This document shows positions 47,632 to 57,461 of a stretch of DNA of 64,000 nucleotides, piece after piece. Source of the DNA: Pythium myriotylum. Lineage: Eukaryota; Oomycota; Peronosporomycetes; Pythiales; Pythiaceae. Location of the stretch: positions 62,001 to 126,000 of the forward strand of contig JALJCQ010000011.1 in NCBI GenBank assembly GCA_023091665.1, read 5' to 3'. Both the position numbers and the translations under genes were made by a program. Positions within the stretch are counted from its first letter, which is position 1. Each line of letters opens with the position of its first letter. Below the pieces are notes generated by a model, which was not told where the DNA came from, did not search any database, and was given only the letters and a program-made list of their open reading frames with translations.

Positions 47632-50547
47632 ATGGCCGCCAAGGCCAAGCGCCGCGCCGCCGAGCCCGAGCCCGAGGGCTCGGACGGCGAGCTGGACCAG
47701 CAGCTGCGCGGCCACGCCGTGCTGGCCTACAACGAGTTCGTGCGCGCGTTCCAGCGCCGCGTCAGCGTGCGTGCCGAGCGCCCGATCGCGCTCGCGGCCT
47801 CGACGAGACTAACGGCGTGGCACTGCCGCAGGAACGCATCGCGGCCAACCGTGTGGCCATCGACCTGCACCTCGAGCGCCAGGCGCAGCGACGCCGCGAG
47901 TACCCGACCGCATTCGCCGTGCCGCACTTGAACGCGTGGCAGAACGTTGCGAGAGCGCAGAGTGAGTGCTCCCTGCCGCTTTCGAGGGGGTGGCGAGCTA
48001 ACCGAGTCCGTGTAGGTGCTGAGGCGCCCACGACGCCCGATCGAGTGCGCAAGACGGCACGCATTGAGGTCCGCACGACCACGGAGAACGTGACCATGAC
48101 GCGCCAGGTCGTGATGCTGCCGCGCATCCCTCCCGTACCTTCGGCGACCATGTGGACGGCGATCGTCAAGAATTACGACGTCGAGGACCAGCCGGATCTA
48201 CAGCACAAGCCGTACTTTGGTGATGACGACGACGATGATGTTGTATCCGAGTACTATCAAGTCAAGTGAGTGAGCAGACCTATGGTCTCCGAAACCATTA
48301 CTCAAATGATTCTTTGTATCTACAGCCGACTCCAGGGCACGAGCACTTGTGAAGTAGACTTCATCAAGGATTTGTGCCATGGTGTGCTCAGACAGCTGAT
48401 GGAAACTTGGGATCTGTCGGTATATGATCTTAAGGTCGTGGCGCGCACCATCCAAGTCGAACCCAATGTACGCACTCGAGCATTCGACTTCGTCCGCCGT
48501 TTGAGTAACAAATAATTGCGCAGGTTGTGATCGAAGTGCACAAACTCATACAGAACGCACCAAAGATCGCAGCTGCGAAAAAAGCTAAGACCAGGAACAA
48601 AGAATCCGAGTCGGCTTCCGATGTCGGCTACGAAGGAATTGTGGACACGTTTCGAAGTGAGCGCGTTTCGTTTCCAGCGTCTGATCCAATCGTATTCACG
48701 AATATTTTGCGGTGGTAGAGTTTTTGTGCCGGAGATGCTACATCTATGACTGCGACTATCACCCTTACAACCCAGAAGATGTGCCCAAGCTCGTAAGTTC
48801 AACCACATCAACTACGAACGGCACGGTATTGATCAAATGGACACCTTCTCAGGCTGTTGGCGAAAGCAATGCGATCTTTAATCTTGCCAAGACCAAGGAC
48901 ACTGAGCGTTTTAAAATGGCGCGCAATTGCGGAAATCAGTGCTACCTTGGACAGACCCAGTCAAGCGCTACACTCTCCAAGTCACGATTGGTATCTTCTG
49001 TAATTGGATGGGAGGCTGCTCAACGTGCGCTGTGCGAACGAGCGTACTTGGTGTGCGGCGGTAACTTCTGCGAAATGGCCAAGCTTCTCGGCGATAAGAC
49101 CTGTCTGGATGTCGCAGAGTTCTGCGAATACAACGGAATTAACGATCACAAGATTGCTGTCGAGGTATGTGGGTTCTTTCAATTCACTGCCTGCTTGTGA
49201 CACAAAGAGTAATCGTGTGTGTGCGAAAAATACCTATCGCAGCACAAACTCCGCTCCCATCCACGGCGTTCGCACAAAAAGTCGAAGAAGAGCAAAATGA
49301 CGCCGTCAATTTCGCACTTGACTCGTACGTCTGCATGTCGATGTCTACCTTGTTGTCCGCCTCAGATACGCAGCGACTGGCGAAGACTCAGCAGTCGCTG
49401 CCACCAGGCGTTTTTGGGACATACAGCGACGCCACGCACACGCGACTGTTTCCTCCCACGCAGCTGAGAGAGACACCAGCAAACGTGGGCTCACGCTCAT
49501 GTGCTACAGCACGCGAAAGACACTAGGGAGGGGGAACTAACGCTCTTTGTGCTGTAGAAATCGAGTCGAAGGAGCGTGATGGGTTCCCTATCACGTAAGT
49601 ATTCGCCGCCTTTCGTCATGCTGATTCTTGATGTAACTGGGCGCGTTGTTGGTTGACAGCATTACACCGTGCTCTCACCATGGTCCATGCGACGACAAGA
49701 GCACATGTGCATGCAAAGAGCATGGCTGGTTCTGTTCCAAGTTGTGTGCGTGCGTCCACGAAGAGTGTAAGATCTACTACCGGGGCTGCCGTTGTCAGCG
49801 TGGTCGCTGTCGGACAAAGATTTGCCCGTGTTTTGCAAGTGGCCGTGAGTGCGACCTGGATCTGTGCACAGTTTGCTGCGAGGATCTGCAAGTCCAACTC
49901 TCTAGAAGTGCCGCTGGAGATGACCTTGGAGAAGTCAAGAGCGAGACTTCGTGCCAAAACCGTAATCTGGGCATGCGAAAGAGGAAGCATGTTCGTGTTG
50001 GGAGGTCCACTTTGCCAGATGCCGGTTGGGGCCTCTTTGTGGATGACGACGTTACGAAGGATGAGTTTATCATTGAGTACACTGGCGAGATGGTGACCCA
50101 AATGGAAGCCGAGAGGCGAGGCGCTGTATACGACAAGCTCAACCGCAGTTACCTCTTCAATTTGGACACCAACACTGTCATTGATGCCACACGCAAGGGC
50201 AACAAAACGAGGGTACGTTCGATGTCCTAGTGGCTGTAGAGTCGTGGGTCAGTTCTGACTCGTCCTTCTCAGTTTATCAATCACTCCAAGAAGCCCAACT
50301 GCTATCCTCGGATCATGAACGTTAACAGTGACTACCGCATTGGTTTGTACGCCGCTCGAGACATCGAGCGTCACTCGGAGGTGCGTTGCTGAATCCGCAC
50401 GCGACGTGTTGCAGCGGTCTAATTTTGTTGGTCACGGTTCGTCAGCTCTTCTTCGATTATGGGTACGAAAAAGAAATCCACGATGCCCACTTGCACAAGC
50501 AGCCAACGGTGACTGAGTGGATGATGAAGAGGCCGCTGTCGAGATAG
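47632..50547 (+). CDS. EZH: Polycomb histone H3K27 methyltransferase, E(z)/EZH2 type
   Basis: Thirteen exons (47632-47766, 47832-47961, 48016-48265, 48326-48467, 48524-48656, 48719-48792, 48853-49164, 49243-49324, 49374-49484, 49558-49594, 49660-50212, 50273-50380, 50446-50547) total 2,169 nt, 722 residues. Markers in order: FLCRRCYIYDCDYHP, a SANT-like block with KTCLDVAEF, the TRRFWDIQRRH basic region, the pre-SET CXC domain (about 470-550), and a SET domain (about 580-715) with GWGLF, EYTGE, NHSKKPNC and ELFFDYGY. The last block is complete only after splicing. This is the catalytic subunit of PRC2, trimethylating H3K27 in the nucleus. Exon 10 is 37 nt. Exon 9's acceptor was set at 49373 because only that choice gives a frame joining both neighbours. 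The 60-nt intron 48793-48852 is stop-free. Confidence 0.92.
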
Positions 50548-50674
50548 AACGAGTTGCACTAGAACACGGTAGTCACACAAAGAGAATGTCTACTACGAAC
50601 GACACGACAGTTCGTTTTACGGTACTCAACATGGACTACATGCAACATCTACAGCGAACAGGTGCCGAAACTGC

Positions 50675-51187
50675 TTAGTGGCCGTGGCCGCCGCCCGACT
50701 GGCCCTGCATGTACGGGCTCGGGACCGTGCCGGTGTGGCCCAACAAGGCACCGTGCGCGACGTGCGCCATCGTCGCGGCGCCCGTGAGAGGGTTTCCGCC
50801 GCCGCCGCCCAGAAGGCTTCCGAAGTTGAGACCGCCGGCCGCAGGCTTAGGCACAGGGGCAGGGGCCGGAGCAGCCATGGGCATCGGAGCGGGGGCTGGC
50901 ATGACGAGTGGTGGGGCAGGAGCGGCCACGGCCGGCGCTGGCACTCCGCTGACCGTGGTGGTCGACGTGCCCGGCGTAAAGTTGATGTTGGTGTTGACGG
51001 TGCCGGGCGTGATGTTGACGTTGGTGGTCGAGGTGCCTGGCGCCACGTTCTGCGTCGAGTCGCCGCCGTGGGCGTGCGGCGTGCCGGAGTCGTGCTGGGC
51101 GCGGAGGTTGCGGGCGACATCGCCGTTCGTGGCAGAGACGGCGAGCACAGCCGCGAGGCAGAAAGCGAGGGTCTTGATGGACATCAT
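50675..51187 (-). CDS. small secreted protein with RxLR-type motif
   Basis: An intronless gene encoding 170 residues, starting at a double Met (51187). A signal peptide covers residues 1-22 (MSIKTLAFCLAAVLAVSA). Right after it comes RNLR at 26-29 followed by AQH, which fits the RxLR host-translocation motif of oomycete effectors in type and position. No acidic EER motif follows. The mature part is low complexity: Thr/Asn repeats with the pattern (N/T)xxPGTxxT repeated four times, then Ala/Pro, then a Gly/His C-terminus. It is divergent from a second protein with the same R-x-LRAQH motif (52028). It could instead be a wall-associated protein, since the composition is not typical of WY-fold effectors. 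No Cys occurs in the mature part. Confidence 0.7.
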   Translation of the reverse strand: MMSIKTLAFCLAAVLAVSATNGDVARNLRAQHDSGTPHAHGGDSTQNVAPGTSTTNVNITPGTVNTNINFTPGTSTTTVSGVPAPAVAAPAPPLVMPAPAPMPMAAPAPAPVPKPAAGGLNFGSLLGGGGGNPLTGAATMAHVAHGALLGHTGTVPSPYMQGQSGGGHGH

Positions 51188-52027
51188 GGCTGCTGGTGGT
51201 CGGGGAGGCGGAGGAGGTTGCTGGTGGAAGGCGAATTGCAAAGTGAGCATGGCGGAGGTGGTCTCGCGTCGGCGTCGGCGTCGGCGTCGGGGGAACTCCA
51301 ACGAAAGCGAGAGCTGCACCCACCGCCCGATCTCTCCGTCGTGGCGCAGATGACGACCAGCGTGGACGGACAATCAGGCAAGTCTCCACGGGCTCGGCTG
51401 GTCATGTGGTGTGGGCTTTGTGGCGTCTCGAGACTGGTTGCCAGAACTCAGCTTGGCGGATGGGCAGTGACGACGACGTGCTAAACTAGATTCTCACCAA
51501 GATGTTCGTTTTGTACACTATCTATCTCTGTTTGAGTATTGAAAATGCAAATCATGATTTGGATGGACCGTCTATCTCACACAAGTATCGCTTTTACGTG
51601 ATCTCAGCACCTCTTCAACCCTCCATCTGCTGATCTGCAGAGTCAACAGCCCGTGTGGACTGAGCCCGTGACGCCAGCTCGAGCCACGAGTCGACTGCTC
51701 AGCGTAGAAGAAACGTCCTCGCAATGCAGCCAGATTGCCACGCGACGTCGTGGCTCTTCGTGGCGTGAGGCACATCGCCCACATGGCGGCGGATGGGCAA
51801 AGAGGCAGCGAGAAGAGGACTGGACTTCCGTCCTCTCCTCGCTGCCTCGTTCCCATCCGACTGGAGAAAGCTGGACCGTCCGTGGGCATTTCACCAGCCT
51901 GCACGGCCACAATTGACTGGAACTGGCGGCTTCTCCGTGACGCATCGACTAGTCTACCGACTCAGCTGGTGAATCTGTCATTCACGATTATCCTCTGTTC
52001 CACTCAAGCCACAAGCCAACCGACGCA
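51188..52027. promoter_or_regulatory. shared promoter region of the RxLR-motif pair
   Basis: This 840-bp region lies between two divergent genes. It contains a (GTCGGC)n repeat at about 51265-51290 and the foldback at 51791-51858. A CTGTCATTCACGATTATCC initiator-like box lies at about 51975-51993, 35 nt before the downstream ATG. Confidence 0.5.
51791..51858. repeat. long imperfect hairpin
   Basis: Arms 51802-51820 and 51830-51848 pair over 19 bp with one mismatch around a 9-nt loop. After a small bulge, GGATGGG (51791-51797) pairs with CCCATCC (51852-51858). It lies in the RxLR-pair intergenic region. It may be a small foldback element or a small-RNA precursor. Confidence 0.8.
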
Positions 52028-52378
52028 ATGGTCAGTCTCCACAAGCTTTCGACCCTCATCTGTGCGTTCTCCGCCATGCAGTTCTCCGCCGTGACAGCAG
52101 ATGTGATGGAAGTCGGGGCATCGATGCCAATTTCGCCAGCTCGCGGTCTTCGAGCTCAGCACAACGGCGAGAGCCACCAGGGAGCTGCCGCCAGCCCCGG
52201 AGGCGGCAATGCCAACCCCGGCGGGGGCGCCACGAACCCAGGTGGTATCCTCGGTCCTCTCTACGCCGCCTTCCCTCAGCTGCTCGCGCCTCTCGCGATG
52301 GTGAGCGACACGGTGCACAACTCGAACGCAGCCATCTCGGGCGTGCAGCACACGCCGGAGGGCATCTTCCAGGCCTAG
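52028..52378 (+). CDS. small secreted protein with RxLR-type motif
   Basis: An intronless gene encoding 116 residues. The signal peptide is MVSLHKLSTLICAFSAMQFSA-type (about 1-24). RGLR at 39-42 is followed by AQHNGES, the same R-x-LRAQH(N/D) signature as the divergent gene at 50675-51187. There is no EER and no Cys in the mature part. The rest is a Gly/Asn/Pro-rich stretch (GGGNANPGGG) and a hydrophobic C-terminal segment (LGPLYAAFPQLLAPLAMV). The shared motif and head-to-head layout suggest a diverged gene pair under common control. Effector function is inferred from motif position only. Confidence 0.72.
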   Translation: MVSLHKLSTLICAFSAMQFSAVTADVMEVGASMPISPARGLRAQHNGESHQGAAASPGGGNANPGGGATNPGGILGPLYAAFPQLLAPLAMVSDTVHNSNAAISGVQHTPEGIFQA

Positions 52379-52594
52379 GAGCCTCGCTCGCTCCACCTTC
52401 GACGGAAGCCCCGAGCCGCCTGTACCCAGTAGCGTGTTGTTAGTAGTAGTGCACTTCAACGTCGGACCTGCTCGCAGGTCCTCTATCTTGACAATTTCGA
52501 CGTCTTTATCTCTTCTATTTTCGACGCCTCTCAACTTCAAAAGGGAGCTTCCGCTCACCAGATTCGAAGATCGATCTCCTCAGCAGCTCCGACG

Positions 52595-54937
52595 ATGGCG
52601 CGCTGGCTTCTGCTCACCGCGGCGCTCGCCGCGCCGTCGCGCGCCGACATCCCTCGCGCCTGCACGGGCGAGCACGCGCAGCTGCCCTTCTGCAACACGT
52701 CGCTGCCACTCGCCGCGCGCGTGGACGATCTGCTCCAGCGACTGCCGCTCGCGCAGAAGGCGCTCATGCTCACGGCCCGCGCGAGCCCGCGAGGCAACAT
52801 GTCGTCCATCGGCCTGCCAGAGTACAACTGGGGCGCCAACTGTGTCCACGGCGTGCAGTCGACGTGCGGCTCGCGGTGCGCGACCAACTTTCCGAACCCG
52901 GTGAACCTCGGCGCCGTGTTCGACCCGGACCTCGTGTACGCCATGGGGAGGGTCATCGGCTGGGAGCTGCGCGCACTGTGGCTCGAAGGTGCGAGAGAGA
53001 ACTACGAGCGAGGCCCGCATCTCGGGTTGGACTGCTGGTCTCCGAACATCAACATCAACCGCGACCCGCGCTGGGGACGGAACATGGAGACTCCATCGGA
53101 AGACCCACTGATCAACGCGCGCTACGGCGTCGCGTACACGCGCGGCCTGCAAGAAGGCCCCGACAAGAGATACTTGCAGGCGGTCGTGACGCTCAAGCAC
53201 TGGATCGCGTACTCGTTCGACCACTATGCCGGCGTCGATCGCATGCAGTTCGACGCGATCGTGTCGAAGTACGATTTTGCTGACACATACTTTCCCGCCT
53301 TCCGCGCTTCTGTAGAAGAGGCAAACGCGAAGGGTATCATGTGCTCCTACAACAGTCTGAACGGAGTTCCGACGTGTGCCAATGACTGGCTCACAGGTGT
53401 ACTGAGAATGAATCTGGGCTTCGAAGGTTACATCACGAGTGACTCCGGGGCGATCGAAGCGATTTGGAGCCAGCACCACTACACTTCCACGATGTGCGAA
53501 GCTGGGCAACTTGCACTTAAGAGCGGCACAGACGTGAACAGCGGGCATGTGTACAGCAAGTGCCTCGAATCGCTGGTGAATGAGAAGAAGTTGGACGTCA
53601 AATACGTTGACGACGCTATCCGACGTACGCTCACACTTCGATTCCAACTTGGTTTGTTCGATCCCATTGAAGACCAACCATACTGGCATGTTAAACCGAC
53701 AGAAGTCAACCAACCAAAGCACCAGAGACTCAGTTTGGAGCTCACAAGGAAATCGCTTGTGCTGCTACAGAACAATAATGGAGTTCTCCCTCTCCATAAA
53801 GGACGGAAGCTCGCTGTGCTTGGACCGCATTCTATTGCGCGCGAAGGGTTGATGGGGAATTATTACGGTCAAATCTGTCATGGCGACTATAAGGAGCTGG
53901 GGTGCGTCGAAACACCTTTTGACGCAATCAAGAGAGTGAATGGCGAGAAGGTGACGAACGGAGATCGCGGCTGCGGGGTCAATGACACGTCTACTGCACA
54001 GTTTGACGCTGCTGTCAGACTCACCAAGGAGGCAGACGCAGCGCTTCTATTTTTAGGCATCGATACTACCATTGAGCGTGAGCCTCTGGACCGAGAGACC
54101 ATCAGTCTTCCAGCAATTCAGCTCGAATTACTGAAGCAAATCCGCAATGTGGGCAAGCCCACCATCGTGGTACTGTTCAATGGTGGTGTTCTAGGAGCTG
54201 AAGAGCTCATTCTGTACGCCGACAGCGTCATCGAAGCGTTTTACCCTGGGTTCTACGGTTCTCAGGCGATCGCCGATGTCATCTTCGGTGATTACAACCC
54301 TGGAGGCAAGCTCCCAGTGACTATGTATCGCTCCAACTATGTCGACTCCGTTGATATGAAGAGTATGAGTATGACCGAATACCCAGGCCGATCGTATCGG
54401 TACTTCAAGGAAGTGCCCGTGTTCCCTTTCGGCTGGGGTTTGAGCTACACGACATTTTCGCTGTCAAAAGCTTCGAACGTATCGTCTTCTGCAGGCGGTG
54501 ACGGTGACGGTGCGCATGCGCTTGTGACGTCGACACTGAACGCAACTTTTGTCATCCAAGTCGATAATACTGGAGAGCGGGATGGGGACGAAGTGGTGTT
54601 GGCTTTCTTCCGCCCACTCTCGATTCAAGCGACAGGTCCTGCGACCCTTCTAAATCAACAGCTCTTCGACTACAAACGCCTCCATGTTAAAAAAGGAAGG
54701 ACGGCAAAGGTCCAGTTCGAGCTCACCGAGCGAAGCTTAGCACTCCATGATGACGCGGGGAATCTCGTTTCATACCCCGGTTACTACGAGGTGATGATTT
54801 CGAACGGGGTTCGAGAGCGTCTGTCGTACCCTGTTCGCTTAGTATCGAAACAACGCATTCTCCGCCCGTTCCCAACGCCAGGCCGATTCAACAACCTGAT
54901 GGTATCGGAAGAGGAAGACGCCGTTTCTGTGATGTGA
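52595..54937 (+). CDS. GH3 beta-glucosidase/beta-xylosidase, secreted
   Basis: An intronless gene encoding 780 residues with a signal peptide (MARWLLLTAALAAPSRA). The GH3 (alpha/beta)8 domain has CWSPNININRDPRWGRNMET (substrate pocket) and the nucleophile Asp283 in ITSDSGAI. A C-terminal sandwich domain (FPFGWGLSYTTF) and a fibronectin III-like domain (about 620-745) follow. The sequence is closest to the plant/fungal beta-D-xylosidase branch, judged by the SPNINI/ETPSEDP block. It probably releases sugars from plant or own wall oligosaccharides outside the cell. A broken copy lies at 61695-62640, and its 3' half and downstream flank recur in the right-hand repeat. Confidence 0.93.
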   Translation: MARWLLLTAALAAPSRADIPRACTGEHAQLPFCNTSLPLAARVDDLLQRLPLAQKALMLTARASPRGNMSSIGLPEYNWGANCVHGVQSTCGSRCATNFPNPVNLGAVFDPDLVYAMGRVIGWELRALWLEGARENYERGPHLGLDCWSPNININRDPRWGRNMETPSEDPLINARYGVAYTRGLQEGPDKRYLQAVVTLKHWIAYSFDHYAGVDRMQFDAIVSKYDFADTYFPAFRASVEEANAKGIMCSYNSLNGVPTCANDWLTGVLRMNLGFEGYITSDSGAIEAIWSQHHYTSTMCEAGQLALKSGTDVNSGHVYSKCLESLVNEKKLDVKYVDDAIRRTLTLRFQLGLFDPIEDQPYWHVKPTEVNQPKHQRLSLELTRKSLVLLQNNNGVLPLHKGRKLAVLGPHSIAREGLMGNYYGQICHGDYKELGCVETPFDAIKRVNGEKVTNGDRGCGVNDTSTAQFDAAVRLTKEADAALLFLGIDTTIEREPLDRETISLPAIQLELLKQIRNVGKPTIVVLFNGGVLGAEELILYADSVIEAFYPGFYGSQAIADVIFGDYNPGGKLPVTMYRSNYVDSVDMKSMSMTEYPGRSYRYFKEVPVFPFGWGLSYTTFSLSKASNVSSSAGGDGDGAHALVTSTLNATFVIQVDNTGERDGDEVVLAFFRPLSIQATGPATLLNQQLFDYKRLHVKKGRTAKVQFELTERSLALHDDAGNLVSYPGYYEVMISNGVRERLSYPVRLVSKQRILRPFPTPGRFNNLMVSEEEDAVSVM

Positions 54938-56249
54938 GGAATCGACCCGGGGCGATCCATATTTTTTGTGCTTGGATTACAAAACATTGCTCTCCTTCCG
55001 TGCAGCACAGTACAGTGAGCATCGAACTGACGGACAGACGAACCATGCTTTGCGGTATGTATGTATCAAATGGAATGGTTGGCCACTAAGAGTTCCGTTC
55101 CCGTTCTTTTCCTTTCACTCATGGGATTGTCCCGAGTAGACGTATGTGGAGTGCCCACAACGACCATCTGGAGTTGCCGCATCAACTGCTACTCTTCGAG
55201 CACACGTGTGTCTTTGTAGCACGAATGGACAACCGTGTCTGGTGGACGAATCGTGCATAGTGAGTGAGGTGTCCAGGTCTCAAACTAGAAGACCAATCAA
55301 AGAAACCCGTCCACTTGTCGTCCGGACGACGGGGATAGGATAAAACCATTCTTTTGATCAGCTCTCCCTTTACGCAAAATTCGTCCAGTGCCTTATCGAA
55401 TGCGTTGGAAAGTCTCTACGTGACATGTACAGTACAGTAGAGTTTCATCCTCTCAGACGACAGCGCACAGACGGAGACGTCATCCCAATGAGTCACACTC
55501 ATTGGTTACATGAGCGTCAAATCTCGAGATACGAATGCCTTCGCATACAGCAGTGGCGTACACTTCAATCATTCCTAATGGGATTTGCCGCCAGTATTTC
55601 CTCTCTTGGTGGGATTTTAACCGCGAGACCTTCCACTGCTCTGTCAATCTAATATCTGTCGCGAACCGATGAAATCAGTTGGAACTTAAACTCAGGCGAT
55701 TTGTAGACGGTGATTCTTCGTATTTCATGTAGTGAAACCAAACGTCTTCCGAGTGCCATAAACCACTTATCCATATCATCTATGATGATGGGGGCGACGA
55801 ATCGAGACCGTACTTTATGTGCGCACAGACAGTACAGGATAGGATGGGATTACGGTGTGCTGCTGTACAGTGCAGTAACGTCGCCACGGCTGACGACCGT
55901 CCGTCCAATCCATGCACCGTGCTGCAGTACTGGAGATCACGCCTTGCTTCAACAAATCTCGGCGATTGTCAGGACTGTCTGGCGATCAAGATGGGCAACA
56001 TGCGTGGCTTTGCTGCGACGTTCACAAGCACGGTTTGCAGAGGGCATCCGTGTTGGCAACGCGAATAGCCCTGTTCCAGTTGCCTCGCGCCAACACCGTT
56101 GAAGCCAATCAACTGTAGAATAGTCGACTGGATCTCTGGGTCCGTCATGCCGCATGATGGACCCAGAGATCCAGTCGACTATTCTACGCATGACTCATGC
56201 GTAGCATCCAAGACCAACAAACAGGTGTGTCAAGCAAACACGACGAGCC
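54464..56249 (+). repeat. left copy of long direct repeat (GH3 3' end plus flank)
   Basis: From 54464 to about 55520 this matches 62167-63223 at a constant offset of 7,703 bp, with no indel and only scattered substitutions. Beyond that, similarity continues in blocks with insertions and deletions to about 56249, which corresponds to the end of the window. The repeat is direct and encloses the isocyanide synthase gene. Confidence 0.9.
56115..56187. repeat. 73-bp near-perfect palindrome
   Basis: Arms 56115-56143 and 56159-56187 are perfect 29-bp inverted copies around a short CATG-containing centre. The same palindrome is present at 63867-63939 in the second repeat copy. It resembles a minimal foldback transposon or a cruciform-forming site. 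Confidence 0.88.
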
Positions 56250-56347
56250 AACGATTCACCCAGAACCATTCGACCCGTTCGGCTTGTTTGGAGAGGATGA
56301 GATCTTCATCATTGGGGAACCAGGTGTGTTTTAACATAGCTGGTGAT

Positions 56348-56433
56348 TAGAACTCGGGTGACATTTTCCTTGCTTTTAAGCAAGGATAATGGCGTGCTTT
56401 AAAAAAAGCACGCTAAATGCCACTCGAGTTCTA
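56348..56433. repeat. 86-bp foldback with two internal hairpins
   Basis: Terminal 13-bp inverted repeats (TAGAACTCGGGTG / CACTCGAGTTCTA, one mismatch) enclose two perfect 8-bp stems, CCTTGCTT/AAGCAAGG and GCGTGCTT/AAGCACGC. It could be a small non-autonomous element. Confidence 0.75.
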
Positions 56434-57386
56434 GTTTTAGCTATGCGCAACATCACCCGCGCGTTCGAGTCGCGATAGCTACGCAGAAGAAAATGGAGAA
56501 AGCTCAACGGCCAGGGCCGCACGAGCGGATGAATTGTCCAAATTTACCACAGACGATAAACCCAATCCGCCAAGGACCTGTGGTGATCATTTGTCACGGA
56601 GTGATGCGTATTGGCATGAAATGGCTCGCGATTTTCGATGCGTTTCTTCGACTCGATGGTCCGTCTCATTCATAATCCAATGGATCGCTTGCGGGGCGAA
56701 TGCCCAACGCAGACCAACGAAGACGTGGAGCGCAAACGGATCGACCACCCAGCACTACTAAACACGGCAGAGCTAACGGTTTGCATTGTAAGGCCTCACT
56801 GGGTCTTCCTCTGTTTAGACGCCCTGGCGAACCAATCTGAAGCACCCGTAGATGATAATCAATCTCTGGCTTGCCTCACTTCATGCACGACCAACAGCAG
56901 AAAGGCCAACGGTCTCCATCCGATGACGCGAGGGTTTGACCTGAGCCCATTGGAAATTTGACGTGTTGGAGGAGTGGTTTTTGCCATCAGCGTCTCAACA
57001 AACCACCTCTTGGCCTGTCTCCAAACGACGAAGGTCTCGTCAACAGAGTCTGGGATCGAACGCACTATCATCCGAGTTCTTACAGTAGGATAGGCGGATA
57101 ACCGACGCAGCCGAGTCTGCACTGGGTTCGCGCGTTGGTCACAATCCGTACAAGACAGTTCACTGTGGGACCTCCCGCGGTGAGTGGTCCCTGCAGCTGA
57201 TGCGAGTACAACTACCAGCTGGAGCGACAGGATATGGTAAACGACCATTCCACATTCTCAGATTGAGATCTTTAACAATTCTTTCGGCCATACTTCCGAC
57301 TCACACAAATGGTTTCCAGAGAAAACCAAGCTCCATGTTAATACAACTGAGCTCCCGTTTTCACTCTGATCACGAGTTCGCAGGCC

Positions 57387-57405
57387 ACTCATTCTCAAAT
57401 CTGAC
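57387..57405 (+). promoter_or_regulatory. oomycete initiator-like element of the isocyanide synthase gene
   Basis: ACTCATTCTCAAATCTGAC matches the oomycete Inr consensus closely and lies about 57-75 nt before the ATG at 57462. It suggests the gene is expressed from a native-type promoter. Confidence 0.6.
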
Positions 57406-57461
57406 GGCCAACCGCCAAGCCAGTACTTCCGAGTCACTCATCGATCTGAACGACCACCGTC

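Larger units (their letters stand above)
54938..57461. other. repeat-rich region without recognisable genes
   Basis: This 2.5-kb region follows the GH3 gene. It comprises the flank part of the direct repeat (to about 56249), two foldback elements (below), and about 1.1 kb (56440-57400) of weak, broken open frames that may be a decayed transposon or gene. Nothing there is identifiable. The last part holds the promoter of the isocyanide synthase gene. Confidence 0.55.

Noticed and set aside
49325..49365. CTCAG at 49365 as the acceptor of E(z) exon 9
   Set aside because: It gives a frame that cannot join exon 10 without a stop; the AG at 49373 restores RRFWDIQRRH and joins both neighbours.
56534..56761. 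75-codon plus-strand open frame in the repeat-rich region
   Set aside because: It looks vaguely protein-like but is short, unsupported, and surrounded by other broken frames; at most a relic.
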